Source: Scalesia atractyloides (Eukaryota; Streptophyta; Magnoliopsida; Asterales; Asteraceae). From it: a stretch of 64,000 nucleotides of DNA. Positions 47,458-58,705 of the stretch are shown one piece after another. The translations under genes and the position numbers were made by a program. The notes beneath the pieces are model-generated. The model was not told the origin of the DNA and did no database searches. It was given only the letters and a program-made list of their open reading frames with translations. The stretch spans positions 28,546,853-28,610,852 of the forward strand of contig CAMTDV010000003.1 in assembly GCA_947069175.1 (NCBI GenBank). The letters are read 5' to 3'. The number at the start of each line of letters is the position of its first letter. The first letter of the stretch is position 1.

Positions 47458-50400
47458 ATGGCTGAACAACAAGAAGTGCAACCTGCTGCTACAGCGGCTC
47501 CGCCTATTCCAGTAAGAATTTGTAGCCAAACACAACCAAATTGCCTTATTTGTGGTGCTGAGGATTATACGTAGATTATGCGTCTTCTATGTGGTTCGAG
47601 AATTGCTTTTGCTATTTCAGATAATATGCATCAAGTGAGATCTTATATTATAGACTTTTGGCATACAGGTCGTACAGTGAACAACACAATTGAAGCTACC
47701 ATAAATGATACTCAAATTGTATTTATAGAAGATGTTATTCATGCGGCTTTACAGTTTGGTGCATTAAATCACGGAGAAACCTGCTACGCTAAGCAAATTC
47801 CTGAAAAGGGTGCTTGTGCCATTGGATATGTAGGTCATTTCCTTCTAGACAGTTGTACAAGAGAATGATTATCGGGCAATGGAGGTACTACTATCATGTG
47901 TTTGATGCAGTGTATGGCTCCTCGAAAGTCTGGTATGGACGGAATGGGACACAACCTCCTATTAGTCATGATCTGTTTAACCTTCAATAAACCATACAAC
48001 TTCTTTCTTATGATTCTTCGAGCCCTTTAGTCTCATCTTGCACTCCGTGCTGAGGATAAGCGTCTGATGCTTATTTATCCAAGGTTTCTTATACTTATCT
48101 TTCGTCATTTGATACCAAATTTACCATTGGGTGATCACTTTCCAGCCTATGCTCAGACACCCATGCATCCATGAATTTTTAAAGATTGTTAAATTGCGAA
48201 AGAGACGAAACATGTAATGTTCTTCTTGTTTCTCATCCTTTGCTTGGTGCAATAGTTCAAGAAAATAACTACAATCCTTATAATGATCAAACTTGGATTA
48301 GAATTTGAAATGGGATTAAAAAGATTTTTGGAGCTGGGGATGATGATGGTGCTCCTCCACAAGATCAGAATTCGTTGTTGTTCAACCGCAGGTTGATCTT
48401 CAGCAACCACCGCCCAATGAACCTATACCAGAACCCGTAGCTGAACCTATTGCAATTGAAGAACCTGTTGATGAAGAACTGATAGCTGAAAAGGTTGATA
48501 TTCGTGAACTAGTTTGTATTATTATGGGTGAAGAGAACATTTTACATGTCGAGCAACCCGTTGTCAGTGTTGCTACTTCTGAACCAAGTGTCGTCTAGAG
48601 ACTGACCAAGTTATTTTAGAGCTTGATGCGGCTCTTGAAGCTGGGATGTCATCTAGAGTATTAGATAAAGGAAAAAGGATCATTGACGATTCAGATGCTG
48701 GAATGTTGTCAGAAAAGAAATACTTTGAGTTGGTTCACAAAGATTTGTAAAACAGGATCTCGCTAGATGACAAAGAGAAACTTGATCTATTCCGAGCCAA
48801 AGTAGCCTCCTTTGGTCCCTCTTCGGAATGAAGTCTACGTTTAGCAAGATGGAATGACAAGTTAGATGATCTTGATTCTATCTCTTTTGATTCTTCCTCA
48901 GATGACGATAGTGATAATGACCATCATCATCCTGATATTGGTGCCATTCGTATCTCGCCACCAATCAGGACGTATAAATGAAGACAAGTTGTAGAAGGTT
49001 CGGATGTTCAAGTTTCAAGTACTAAAGCTGTTCTAGTTGAAGTTTCTTTGGGTGCTGTTGTTACCTCTGTTACTAGTGGTCTTACTATTTTGGGAAGATC
49101 TGTTTCTCTTCCATCAATGACCGCTCTGTTTCCAGTTACTTCCTCTATGGAGTCCATCAATGTTACTACCTCTATGGGAACATCTTCTCCAATGTTATCT
49201 TCTGCTATTCCCACTACTCCTCTGTTTGGATCACTTACTTCTCTGCTGGGTTTAGGTAATTTGTTTGCCTCTCCGGAAAGTATTGTTGTGCCACCTTTGC
49301 CTTCTGTCTTTTTAGGTATGGCGCTGGGTGCTACTCAAAGTTTTGTATGACCAAGTTCTCAAGCTGCTCAAAGTACTTCTGGACCTAAAAAGATTAAGCG
49401 ACATCAACAAAGATCGGGGCGCCTAAGGCTCGAGGTGTTCGCCTGAAGGTGGCTGTCAGTCCTAGTCCTCTGATACAGAAGAAACAAAGTGTCACTAGAC
49501 CGCCTGCTCCTCAACTGGCTAGTCCAAGACCTTCTGGTTCTAGACCTACTGCATCTGCTTCTGTCGTGAGACCTCCAGGCATTGAGAGCATTGGTGAACC
49601 GCTAAACTTTCCTAAGTTCGTTTTAACTCAGTTTGTAGATGTTGCCAATATATTGAAAGAACATCAAGCACAAATTCAGCATCAGAGGAGGATTTAGTAT
49701 TGGAAGAAGAAAGATGTGATGAGGATCAACATATGACTCACATGTTTAATCTGTGAAAGCGTTAAGGCATTCAATTAGGTAACCTCATTAAAAAGGATGC
49801 TTCTTCTATTGCTCGACGCGAGACTCTAGTCAAGGCTACCGATCAGATACAACAAATTATTACAGATCTTGTGGAGCTCCTCGCTGCTCAGGGGGAGAAT
49901 ACAGCTATACAAGTGCAAGCTCAATGCAAAATTGATGAACTTAAGAAAATTCGTGATGATTTAGATAAAGACAAGGATCCTGAAGCGCAATGTAGGGGGA
50001 GCAGCCAAGGAGCCCACAAGCTTCTAAAGCTGCAACCATTGCTCAGGCTGAGGGGGAGTCTTGAACGGGAGCTGGAGCTGGGAAAGATATGAGTCTACTG
50101 ATGCTAATTCTGGTTCACTTTCTGATTCTAAAAAAATGACTCTTCTACTGCTGATTTGATTTTGGAAGATGGCGATGTTGTGGAAGGGACAGTGGAAGAT
50201 TAGAGGTTAGATAATGATTTAGCTGACAAGTTTGACTTTGTTGAGATAGGTAAGGGAAAGAGTATTGAATACGAGTTAGTGAATGTGAATATGGATGATC
50301 TTAGAAACTATGTCTTTGGAGATGTTCTTCCTGACGAAATTCTGAATCCTATTCGAGTTCCCGAAGAGGTCCGTTTGGCGTCTAGTAAATTGTTCAAATC

Positions 50401-51188
50401 TCTTCATGATACGACTCAAAAGAAGAGGTATATTAACACCAAAGGGGAATACTCGGGGTCAGATAAGGAGTTGGGATTTTGACGAACAACGTAGTTTGGT
50501 GATGATTAAACGTATGGACAGGGTTCAATATTTCACGCCATGGGCCAAGTTCTTGCAAACCTTACATGCTTGCGATCTTCATCATCTTGCTCAGTTGGAT
50601 CTAAACAACCATAGCAACATAGGCAACATTAGAGGTTTAATCCCTCATCTAGTAGTTGAAAGCCGTGAAAGTAAATGGAAGACATTCAAACTTGCAGTTG
50701 GGCGAGCTGTCAACTCAAAAGATTAGTCATGGGTAAACAGGTTTTGAAGATGGTGTATCCTCCAGCTAGATGCCATTAAAATTCCCATACGAATGTTTGA
50801 TCTCGATAAGATTCAGGGGATTGGTTATTGGTATGTTGATGGCAAAACTGGTGAAGCAGTCATAATGGAAAATAAAGTGATAGAGGAGATTATTCGGATT
50901 TTGATCTAGTTTGGCTCTTCTATATGAAGATGGAGCATCTGAAGAAACTGTGTAGACTGTCTCTGTGTTACCTTGAAGAAGATCTTCCATTAGCAAATCA
51001 ATACATCAAGGTTGTACAGTTCTACATGAAATACCAAGTGTGTGTAGGAAGTGAATTTTCAAAGCATGGATGAAGATAAAGGTTACAAGTTCAACATTGA
51101 AGATCCCGAACTGATCAAGGGGGAGTTTGTAAATGCACCTTGGGTGATAAGTGCAGGCTCTCATCAAGTACAATGGTCTTTTATGTAA
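47458..51188 (+). pseudogene. Family-B accessory ORF, copy 1
   Basis: The start MAEQQEVQP (47458) leads into a piece at 47578-47868 that resembles the N-terminal domain of the element-A accessory ORF (the SRIAF...WHTGR...I pattern). An acidic Asp/Ser/His stretch follows (48880-48930), then Ser/Thr/Pro-rich repeats (49048-49350), a Pro/Lys-rich linker (49449-49697), a coiled coil (49871-49990), and a conserved C-terminal part (50279-51188). The last frame reads through the polypurine tract and ends 57 nt inside the LTR at 51186-51188. Function is unknown; many stops. Confidence 0.7.
51117..51125 (+). other. Polypurine tract of family-B element (copy 1)
   Basis: AAGGGGGAG, identical to the element-A tract, ends two bases before the LTR's TG. 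A second family-B copy is at 54624-54632. Similar GGGGGAG words occur upstream at 49891, 49995 and 50052. Confidence 0.88.
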
Positions 51189-52032
51189 TTTGTAATACTT
51201 TGTACGTATGTCCGAACTTATATTTTTGTCAGTATTTTAGTTCTGTCCGGATTAGGGTTTCATATTAGCAATTTGAACTTGATTAAAGATTCCCAAAATT
51301 TTGTTACTTATCAAATTCTTGATGTTTTCAAAGTTTAAGTCCCTTCTCTTAGTAGCTTCACTTGTCTTCGACTGTTCTGAGTCCGATGTAGATATAAGTT
51401 CAAATTGCTAATATGAAACCCTAATCCGGACAGAACTAAAACACGAACAAAGATATAAGTTCAGACATACATACAAAGTATTATAATTAAATAAAAGACC
51501 CTTGTAGTTGATGAGAGCCTGCACTTATCACCCAAGGTGCATTTACGCTCCTCCGTTGTTTGAAAGATCAATCTTGAAGTGTTACAGGGTAGATTAGTCA
51601 CCAAAGACACCACTACTGATGTAAATGTACTAGGACTATCAAATCCAGCTTCTCGATCAAATAAGCAATGAATCACAATATGAATCATATATATCCAAAT
51701 GTATGAAGTCAAAGTCTTCACCACATTTGGAAATGTTCCTTTTGAGCCCATTCTTAAGAAATCATCTCAATAAATTGTTGAGAGAATGTTGTCAATTAAT
51801 CTTGTTACCAAATCTTAACACTTCTCTAATCACAGCTTCAGTAATAATAATTTGCTTGTTCTGAATTGTAGCTTAATTAAAAGGACTCCGTCTCTTGTGA
51901 TATGAGGAACTGTTTCCCTAAAGCTCCTTATCAAATTCTCATATATTTCAAATGTGACTATTGGACCATGTAATATTGTTTTGAGCTAAAACTATTTATA
52001 TAATCACAAACCGTGTAAACTCTGACTTAACA
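51128..52032 (+). repeat. Family-B LTR, copy 1 (905 bp), with long internal inverted repeat
   Basis: It starts TGTAAATGCACC after the polypurine tract and ends CTTAACA before the primer binding site, so it serves as the 3' LTR of the left unit and the 5' LTR of the right one. Its first 152 bp (51129-51280) recur inverted at 51396-51546 with about ten differences, separated by 115 bp. The part from 51550 on matches 17003-17483. Confidence 0.88.
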
Positions 52033-52415
52033 TTAGGTATCAAAGCTTGGTCACATTAAACTTGATTTCACAATCAGTTTAACATACAAAGATCAGCTAA
52101 TAAAGATCCAATACTATTCGTAGCTCAGAGTAGTAAAGTGTAGAACTCAAAAGTGCCTATCACATACTCTATTTTTCCTCTAAAAGAATGAAATGAAATG
52201 GCACAAAATGATCCCCATAACATCGCCTTCAGTAATAAACCACCTAACTTGTAAGATCCGAATTCAACATCTAGCAATGTAGGATGGGTCATATACTTGC
52301 TCAGCAAAACACAGGGTGTTGGAAGTCCGTTGTATTTAGACCCCATATTCCAATGGTACCTAGTGCTGGAAACCGAAATGTGCAAGAGCCAAAGAAGCCA
52401 GAAAATTACACAAAG
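52033..52415 (+). pseudogene. Leader and truncated gag start after LTR copy 1
   Basis: A primer binding site AGGTATCAAAGC (52035-52046) and about 150 bp of leader precede a gag ATG at 52198 (MAQNDPHNIAFSN). The gag frame breaks after some 20 codons and is cut at 52415, where accessory-ORF sequence starts. The whole gag core, pol and first part of the accessory ORF are missing from this internal region. Confidence 0.82.
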
Positions 52416-54695
52416 TGATAATGACCATCGTCCTCCTGATATTGGTGCCATTCGTATCTCGCCACCAATCAGGACGTATAAATGAAGACAAGTTGTAGAA
52501 GGTTCGGATGTTCAAGTTTCAAGTACTAAAGCTGTTCTAGTTGAAGTTTCTTTGGGTGCTGTTGTTACCTCGGTTACTAGTGGTCTTACTATTTTGGAAG
52601 ATCTGTTTCTCTTCCATCAATGACCGCTCTGTTTCCAGTTACTTCCTCTATGGAGTCCATCAATGTTACTACCTCTATGGGAACATCTTCTCCAATGTTA
52701 TCTTCTGCTATTCCCACTACTCCTATGTTTGGATCACTTACTTCTCTGCTGGGTTTAGGTAATTTGTTTGCCTCTCCGGAAAGTATTGTTGTGCCACCTT
52801 TGCCTTCTGTCTTTTTAGGTATGGCGCTGGGTGCTACTCAAAGTTTTGCATGACCAAGTTCTTAAGCTGCTCAAAGTACTTCTGGACCTAAAAAGATTAA
52901 GCAAACATCAACAAAGATCGGGGCGCCTAAGGCTCCAGGTGTTCGCCTTAAGGTGGCTGTCAGTCCTAGTACTCTGATACAGAAGAAGCAAAGTGTCACT
53001 AGACCGCCTGCTCCTCAACTGTCTAGTCCAAGACCTTCTGGTACTAGACCTACTGCATCTGCTTCTGTCGTGAGACCTCCAGGCATTGAGAGCATTGGTG
53101 AACCGCTAAACTTTCCTAAGTTCGTTTTAACTCAGTTTATAGATGTTGCCAATATATTGAAAGAACATCAAGCACAAATTCAGCATCAGAGGAGAGAGAT
53201 TTAGTATTGGAAGAAGAAAGATGTGATGAGGATCAACATATGACTCACATGTTTAATCTGTGAAAGCGTTAAGGCATTCAATTAGGTAACCTCATTAAAA
53301 AGGATGCTTCTTCTATTGCCCGACGCGAGACTCTAGTCAAGGCTACCGATCAGATACAACAAATTATTACAGATCTTGTGGAGCTCCTCGCTGCTCAGGG
53401 GGAGAATACAGCTATACAAGTGCAAGCTCAATGCAAAATTAATGAACTTAAGAAAATTCGTGATGATTTAGATAAAGACAAGGATCCTGAAGCGCAATGT
53501 AGGGGGAGCAGCCAAGGAGCCCACAAGCTTCTAAAGCTGCAACCATTGCTCAGGCTGAGGGGGAGTCTTGAACGGGAGCTGGAGCTGGGAAAGACATGAG
53601 TCTACTGATGCTAATTCTGGTTCACTTTCTGATTCTAAAAAAATGACTCTTCTACTGCTGATTTGATTTTGGAAGATGGCGATGTTGTGGAAGGGACAGT
53701 GGAAGATTAGAGGTTAGATAATGATTTAGCTGACAAGTTTGACTTTGTTGAGATAGGTAAGGGAAAGAGTATTGAGTACGAGTTAGTGAATGTGAATATG
53801 GATGATCTTAGAAACTATGTCTTTGGAGATGTTCTTCCTGACGAAATTCTGAATCCTATTCGAGTTCCCGAAGAGGTCCGTTTGGCGTCTAGTAAATTGT
53901 TCAAATCTCTTCATGATACGACTCAAAAGAAGAGGTATATTAACACCAAAGGGGAATACTCGGGGTCAGATAAGGAGTTGGGATTTTGACGAACAACGTA
54001 GTTTGGTGATGATTAAACGTATGGACGGGGTTTAATATTTCACGCCATGGGCCAAGTTCTTGCAAACCTTACATGCTTGCGATCTTCATCATCTTGCTCA
54101 GTTGGATCTAAACAACCATAGCAACATAGGCAACATTAGAGGTTTAATCCCTCATCTAGTAGTTGAAAGCCGTGAAAGTAAATGGAAGACATTCAAACTT
54201 GCAGTTGGGCGAGCTGTCAACTCAAAAGATTAGTCATGGGTAAACAGGTTTTGAAGATGGTGTATCCTCCAGCTAGATGCCATTAAAATTCCCATACGAA
54301 TGTTTGATCTCGATAAGATTCAGGGGATTGGTTATTGGTATGTTGATGGCAAAACTGGTGAAGCAGTCATAATGGAAAATAAAGTGATAGAGGAGATTAT
54401 TCGGATTTTGATCTAGTTTGGCTCTTCTATATGAAGATGGAGCATCTGAAGAAACTGTGTAGACTGTCTCTGTGTTACCTTGAAGAAGATCTTCCATTAG
54501 CAAATCAATACATCAAGGTTGTACAGTTCTACATGAAATACCAAGTGTGTGTAGGAAGTGAATTTTCAAAGCATGGATGAAGATAAAGGTTACAAGTTCA
54601 ACATTGAAGATCCCGAACTGATCAAGGGGGAGTTTGTAAATGCACCTTGGGTGATAAGTGCAGGCTCTCATCAAGTACAATGGTCTTTTATGTAA
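52416..54695 (+). pseudogene. Family-B accessory ORF tail, copy 2
   Basis: Nearly identical to 48912-51188: the Ser/Thr/Pro-rich part at 52620-52853, linker at 52953-53204, coiled coil at 53378-53500, C-terminal part at 53786 onward. It runs into the LTR at 54635. Point differences include single-base changes and a one-base deletion near 52595. The same stops occur in both copies, so both descend from an already dead copy. Confidence 0.85.
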
Positions 54696-55539
54696 TTTGT
54701 AATACTTTGTACGTATGTCCGAACTTATATTTTTGTCAGTATTTTAGTTCTGTCCGGATTAGGGTTTCATATTAGCAATTTGAACTTGATTAAAGATTCC
54801 CAAAATTTTGTTACTTATCAAATTCTTGATGTTTTCAAAGTTTAAGTCCCTTCTCTTAGTAGCTTCACTTGTCTTCGACTGTTCTGAGTCCGATGTAGAT
54901 ATAAGTTCAAATTGTTAATATGAAACCCTAATCCGGACAGAACTAAAACACGAACAAAGATATAAGTTCAGACATACATACAAAGTATTATAATTAAATA
55001 AAAGACCCTTGTAGTTGATGAGAGCCTGCACTTATCACCCAAGGTGCATTTACGCTCCTCCGTTGTTTGAAAGATCAATCTTGAAGTGTTACAGGGTAGA
55101 TTAGTCACCAAAGACACCACTACTGATGTAAATGTACTAGGACTATCAAATCCAGCTTCTCGATCAAATAAGCAATGAATCACAATATGAATCATATATA
55201 TCCAAATGTATGAAGTCAAAGTCTTCACCACATTTGGAAATGTTCCTTTTGAGCCCATTCTTAAGAAATCATCTCAATAAATTGTTGAGAGAATGTTGTC
55301 AATTAATCTTGTTACCAAATCTTAACACTTCTCTAATCACAGCTTCAGTAATAATAATTTGCTTGTTCTGAATTGTAGCTTAATTAAAAGGACTCCGTCT
55401 CTTGTGATATGAGGAACTGTTTCCCTAAAGCTCCTTATCAAATTCTCATATATTTCAAATGTGACTATTGGACCATGTAATATTGTTTTGAGCTAAAACT
55501 ATTTATATAATCACAAACCGTGTAAACTCTGACTTAACA
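54635..55539 (+). repeat. Family-B LTR, copy 2 (905 bp)
   Basis: Same length and near-identical to 51128-52032, including the inverted repeat (arms about 54636-54787 and 54903-55053). It is preceded by AAGGGGGAG at 54624-54632 and followed by the primer binding site at 55542-55553. Confidence 0.9.
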
Positions 55540-56266
55540 TTAGGTATCAAAGCTTGGTCACATTAAACTTGATTTCACAATCAGTTTAACATACAAAGAT
55601 CAGCTAATAAAGATCCAATACTATTCGTAGCTCAGAGTAATAAAGTGTAGAACTCAAAAGTGCCTATCACATACTCTATTTTTCCTCTAAAAGAATGAAA
55701 TGAAATGGCACAAAATGATCCCCATAACATCGCCTTCAGTAATAAACCACCTAACTTGTAAGATCCGAATTCAACATCTAGCAATGTAGGATGGGTCATA
55801 TACTTGCTCAGCAAAACACAGGGTGTTGGAAGTCCGTTGTATTTAGACCCCATATTCCAATGGTACCTAGTGCCGGAAACCGAAATGTGCAAGAGCCAAA
55901 GAAGCCAGAAAATTACACAAAGCAAGATTATAAAAAATTCGAGCTAAATGCCAAAACCTTTAGTATTGTGGCAATGGCTCTTCCGAATGATATCTATGCT
56001 AGCTTGTTACATTGTAATAGTGCAAAAAGTTATGGGATGCACTAAAATAACAACTTGGTGGAACAGAGGACGTTATCAAGAACACTCGAGAAATCCTTAA
56101 CCAAATACAAAACTTTCACTCATGTCAAGGGAGAAACCCTAACTCAGCATTTTGAACGATTTTCATGTCTAATCAGCGAACTAAAGTTGGTTAACAAAGA
56201 ATTTTCTAAAACAACTTTAAGTAACTAATTTTTAAGATCCTTACCTGAGAAATGGGACACTATTGC
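55540..56266 (+). pseudogene. Leader and partial gag after LTR copy 2, fused to pol
   Basis: A gag ATG at 55705 is followed by open frame (55791-56045) containing AMALPNDIYASLLHCN, then the VKGETLTQHFERFSCLISEL part and LPEKWDTI of the UBN2 core. At 56266 it is joined to RT/RNase H sequence. The deletion removed the rest of gag, protease, integrase and most of reverse transcriptase. The joint shares the word 'attgc'. Confidence 0.85.
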
Positions 56267-56961
56267 GACGAATAACAAGCTAACGACCGATAAAGAGAAA
56301 GATCCTGAAGTGGATCCAACTTTGTATCAAGCTTATAGGTTCACTTATGTATCTTACAGCTTCGTGTCCCGATGTTATGTTTTCTGTATGTTTATGTGCC
56401 ACGTACCAGTCAACTACAAAGGAGTCTCATATGAAGGCTGTCAAACGCATCTTCTGATACCTAAAAGGGAAACCAAAGCTTAGATTGTGGTATCCAGCCT
56501 AAGGAGGTCTTAATTTGATAGTGTATGCTGATGCAGATTTCGGAGGGTGCCTAGTTAATAGAAAATAATCCTTTAGCGGCGCACAACTGCTTGGAAACCG
56601 TCTTGTGTCTTGGCAATGAAAAAAGCAAATTGCCGTATCTTTATCCGCGTGCATGGCCGGGTACATTAAAGCTTCGAGCTATTTAACAAAAACAAATGAG
56701 ATACTACGGTTTAAATTTTACTCGAACTCCAATTCTTGTCGATAATAATTACGCCATTTCCATCATTAATAATCCGGTTAACCATTCATGCACTATGCAC
56801 ATAGATGTTAGGCCTTATTTCATTTGTGACTGTGCTGAAAAGGGCTTACTCGAGGTGGTTAGGGTAGCCACTTTGAATCTTGTTGACCTGTTTACTTAGA
56901 CATTCGATCAAGCTAGATTTGAGGATCTGGTCCAAATGATCGGCATGATCAACCCCAAGTA
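56267..56961 (+). pseudogene. Family-B RT end and RNase H, copy 2
   Basis: Near-identical copy of 44157-44851, with the same stops and the RNase H C-terminal piece at 56696-56899. It marks the start of the second 12.1-kb unit. Confidence 0.9.
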
Positions 56962-58705
56962 AAATGCTTTTAGAAACTCGCTTGGAAACTCTATTTATGT
57001 TTTAGTGTACAATTCTTACTCTTACAAAAAAATTTAAAACTCAAAAATATGTTACTTAGATGTAGGATTTTTTTTTGAAAATACAAAAACATCTGAAAAT
57101 TGTAAAATGTAGTCGTGCTGAGAAAAAAAGGGAAATTATAGTATATCGGTTAGTCGTATCTGATGTAGGATAGTAGTAATATATAAATTCTAACCGTTAA
57201 CTGTAACAGCTTCATTATACGTTGCATTGGTAGGTTTTACACGTTAATAAGAACCTGTCTTTGGTATATAAACAAAATGAAATACGTAACTTGTGTGATA
57301 CATTAGTGTCGTAATTTCGTTTGATAGATTGCTTAACTTCTGAGATACTAGGTCTTTATGTTTGTTAAATCTCCGAGGTATTATATCTGGTCCTTTAATT
57401 TGTTGTAAGCAATGGCCTAGACCGCGTATAATGCTTTGCTAAGTGCTTCGTTTGTCCGCAAACCCCCTTGGTGGATTTCTTTTCCGCCACAACAATCATC
57501 ACCAGATGATCTGTTTAATACTGTCATCACCAGATGGACAAATTGCATTTCTATGTTACCACGGGTATATATTATAAACTGCCAAAACTCTCTAGAAAAA
57601 GATACCAAACGTGGTACACCACCTTTAAGTCAAGCCTTCATCTCTTTGTCTGTGCGGTGGCACTAACCTGAGCTCTCAAGGCATCACATTTAGCCGGATA
57701 CATAGATTTTTCAGATATACTTACCTGTAAGATGCAATGTTTGGTAGTCTTGATATGGGAGTATATTCTGAGATGTGTATACATAGTTACTATAAGTTAT
57801 TAACACACTTAATCGCATATCTCGAAAATAGTGTTTGAAGGCGTGCTAAAGCTTAAGTGGACCATAATACATTTTGAACGACTTGAACTGTTAATATTAT
57901 TCTAAGTGATTAATCTGAAGTCTATGATCTTGTGTTGGATATTGACAGAAAAACTGATATGATCTCTTTGCTCGGGCTTCACAAAAAATATAGATAGTGT
58001 AAATATGTTCTTAGTGTTAGTTTCCTTTATTCTAGTAAAAAAATAAAAACATCAAAAAGATTTTATGCTCTTGTTTCTATATGTGAGTTTATCATTTAAA
58101 AGATGATCTATGGGGTTGTGAACATTCTTTAATAAGGTGTTAAACATCAGGTTAGGTAATCTTAAAATAAATCTTTTTCTATCAAGACGGTCGTGCGAGA
58201 TCCATCTAAGTGTATGGGTAATCTTGTCAATTTTAAAGTGTTTGATAAAATTCTTCTTTAAAGCGAGTTGTGATAGTTTTTCTAAAGTATGAGTTACTAT
58301 GGAAAAATTTTCCAGATGATTGCAAGTTAGTAAATTTTGTTTTAGTGATAAAAGGATTAATTTTGAAATGGTTATGAAGTTAACTTAAAGAAAGTATCTT
58401 TTGAGATCCGAGTTTGGCCTCCATGTTATAAATTGAACATCTGTAATCTGGAAGTTCACTTGTTCTGCGAGTTTTATCAAAGTAAGTGGGCTCCGAATTT
58501 GAGCTTTATGGTTGGAATCCATTTAAAATATGTGTGTGTGTGTGTCCGTATTTATATTCTTCCGACATACATCGTCTTCTCCCCGGAGACTCTTTGTGGA
58601 TTGTTTAACGAATTTCCAGATTTACCTAGGGTTCTCCGAATTTTTGTCCCTTTATAAATCTCTATAGTTCCATGTTCTTCATTCACCCACTTTTCCCTCT
58701 CTTCT
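56962..58705 (+). other. Spacer before accessory ORF, copy 2
   Basis: Near-identical to 44852-46600, including the TATA-like TATAAAT at 58653-58659. The 78-codon open stretch of copy 1 is frameshifted here by one missing base near 57563, so it is not under visible coding constraint. Confidence 0.8.

Larger units (their letters stand above)
48912..52415 (+). repeat. About 3.5-kb tandem unit, copy 1
   Basis: The unit runs from inside the accessory ORF through the LTR to the gag leader. At 52416 the sequence jumps back to the word that starts at 48912, with AG shared at the joint. The second copy is 52416-55921. Matching landmarks are 3504-3507 bp apart throughout. Confidence 0.92.
44157..56266 (+). 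repeat. About 12.1-kb tandem unit, copy 1
   Basis: The unit begins in the RT/RNase H part of pol and contains the accessory ORF, LTR, leader, a second accessory-ORF tail, a second LTR, and leader plus partial gag. At 56267 the sequence returns to the starting point 12,110 bp later (44157). Copies agree almost base for base over 44157-46600 versus 56267-58700, differing by a few single-base changes and indels. Confidence 0.9.

Noticed and set aside
52125..52451. Minus-strand frame over the gag leader
   Set aside because: Antisense shadow of the gag start; the second copy (55632-55925) differs only by a changed start, with no conserved domain.
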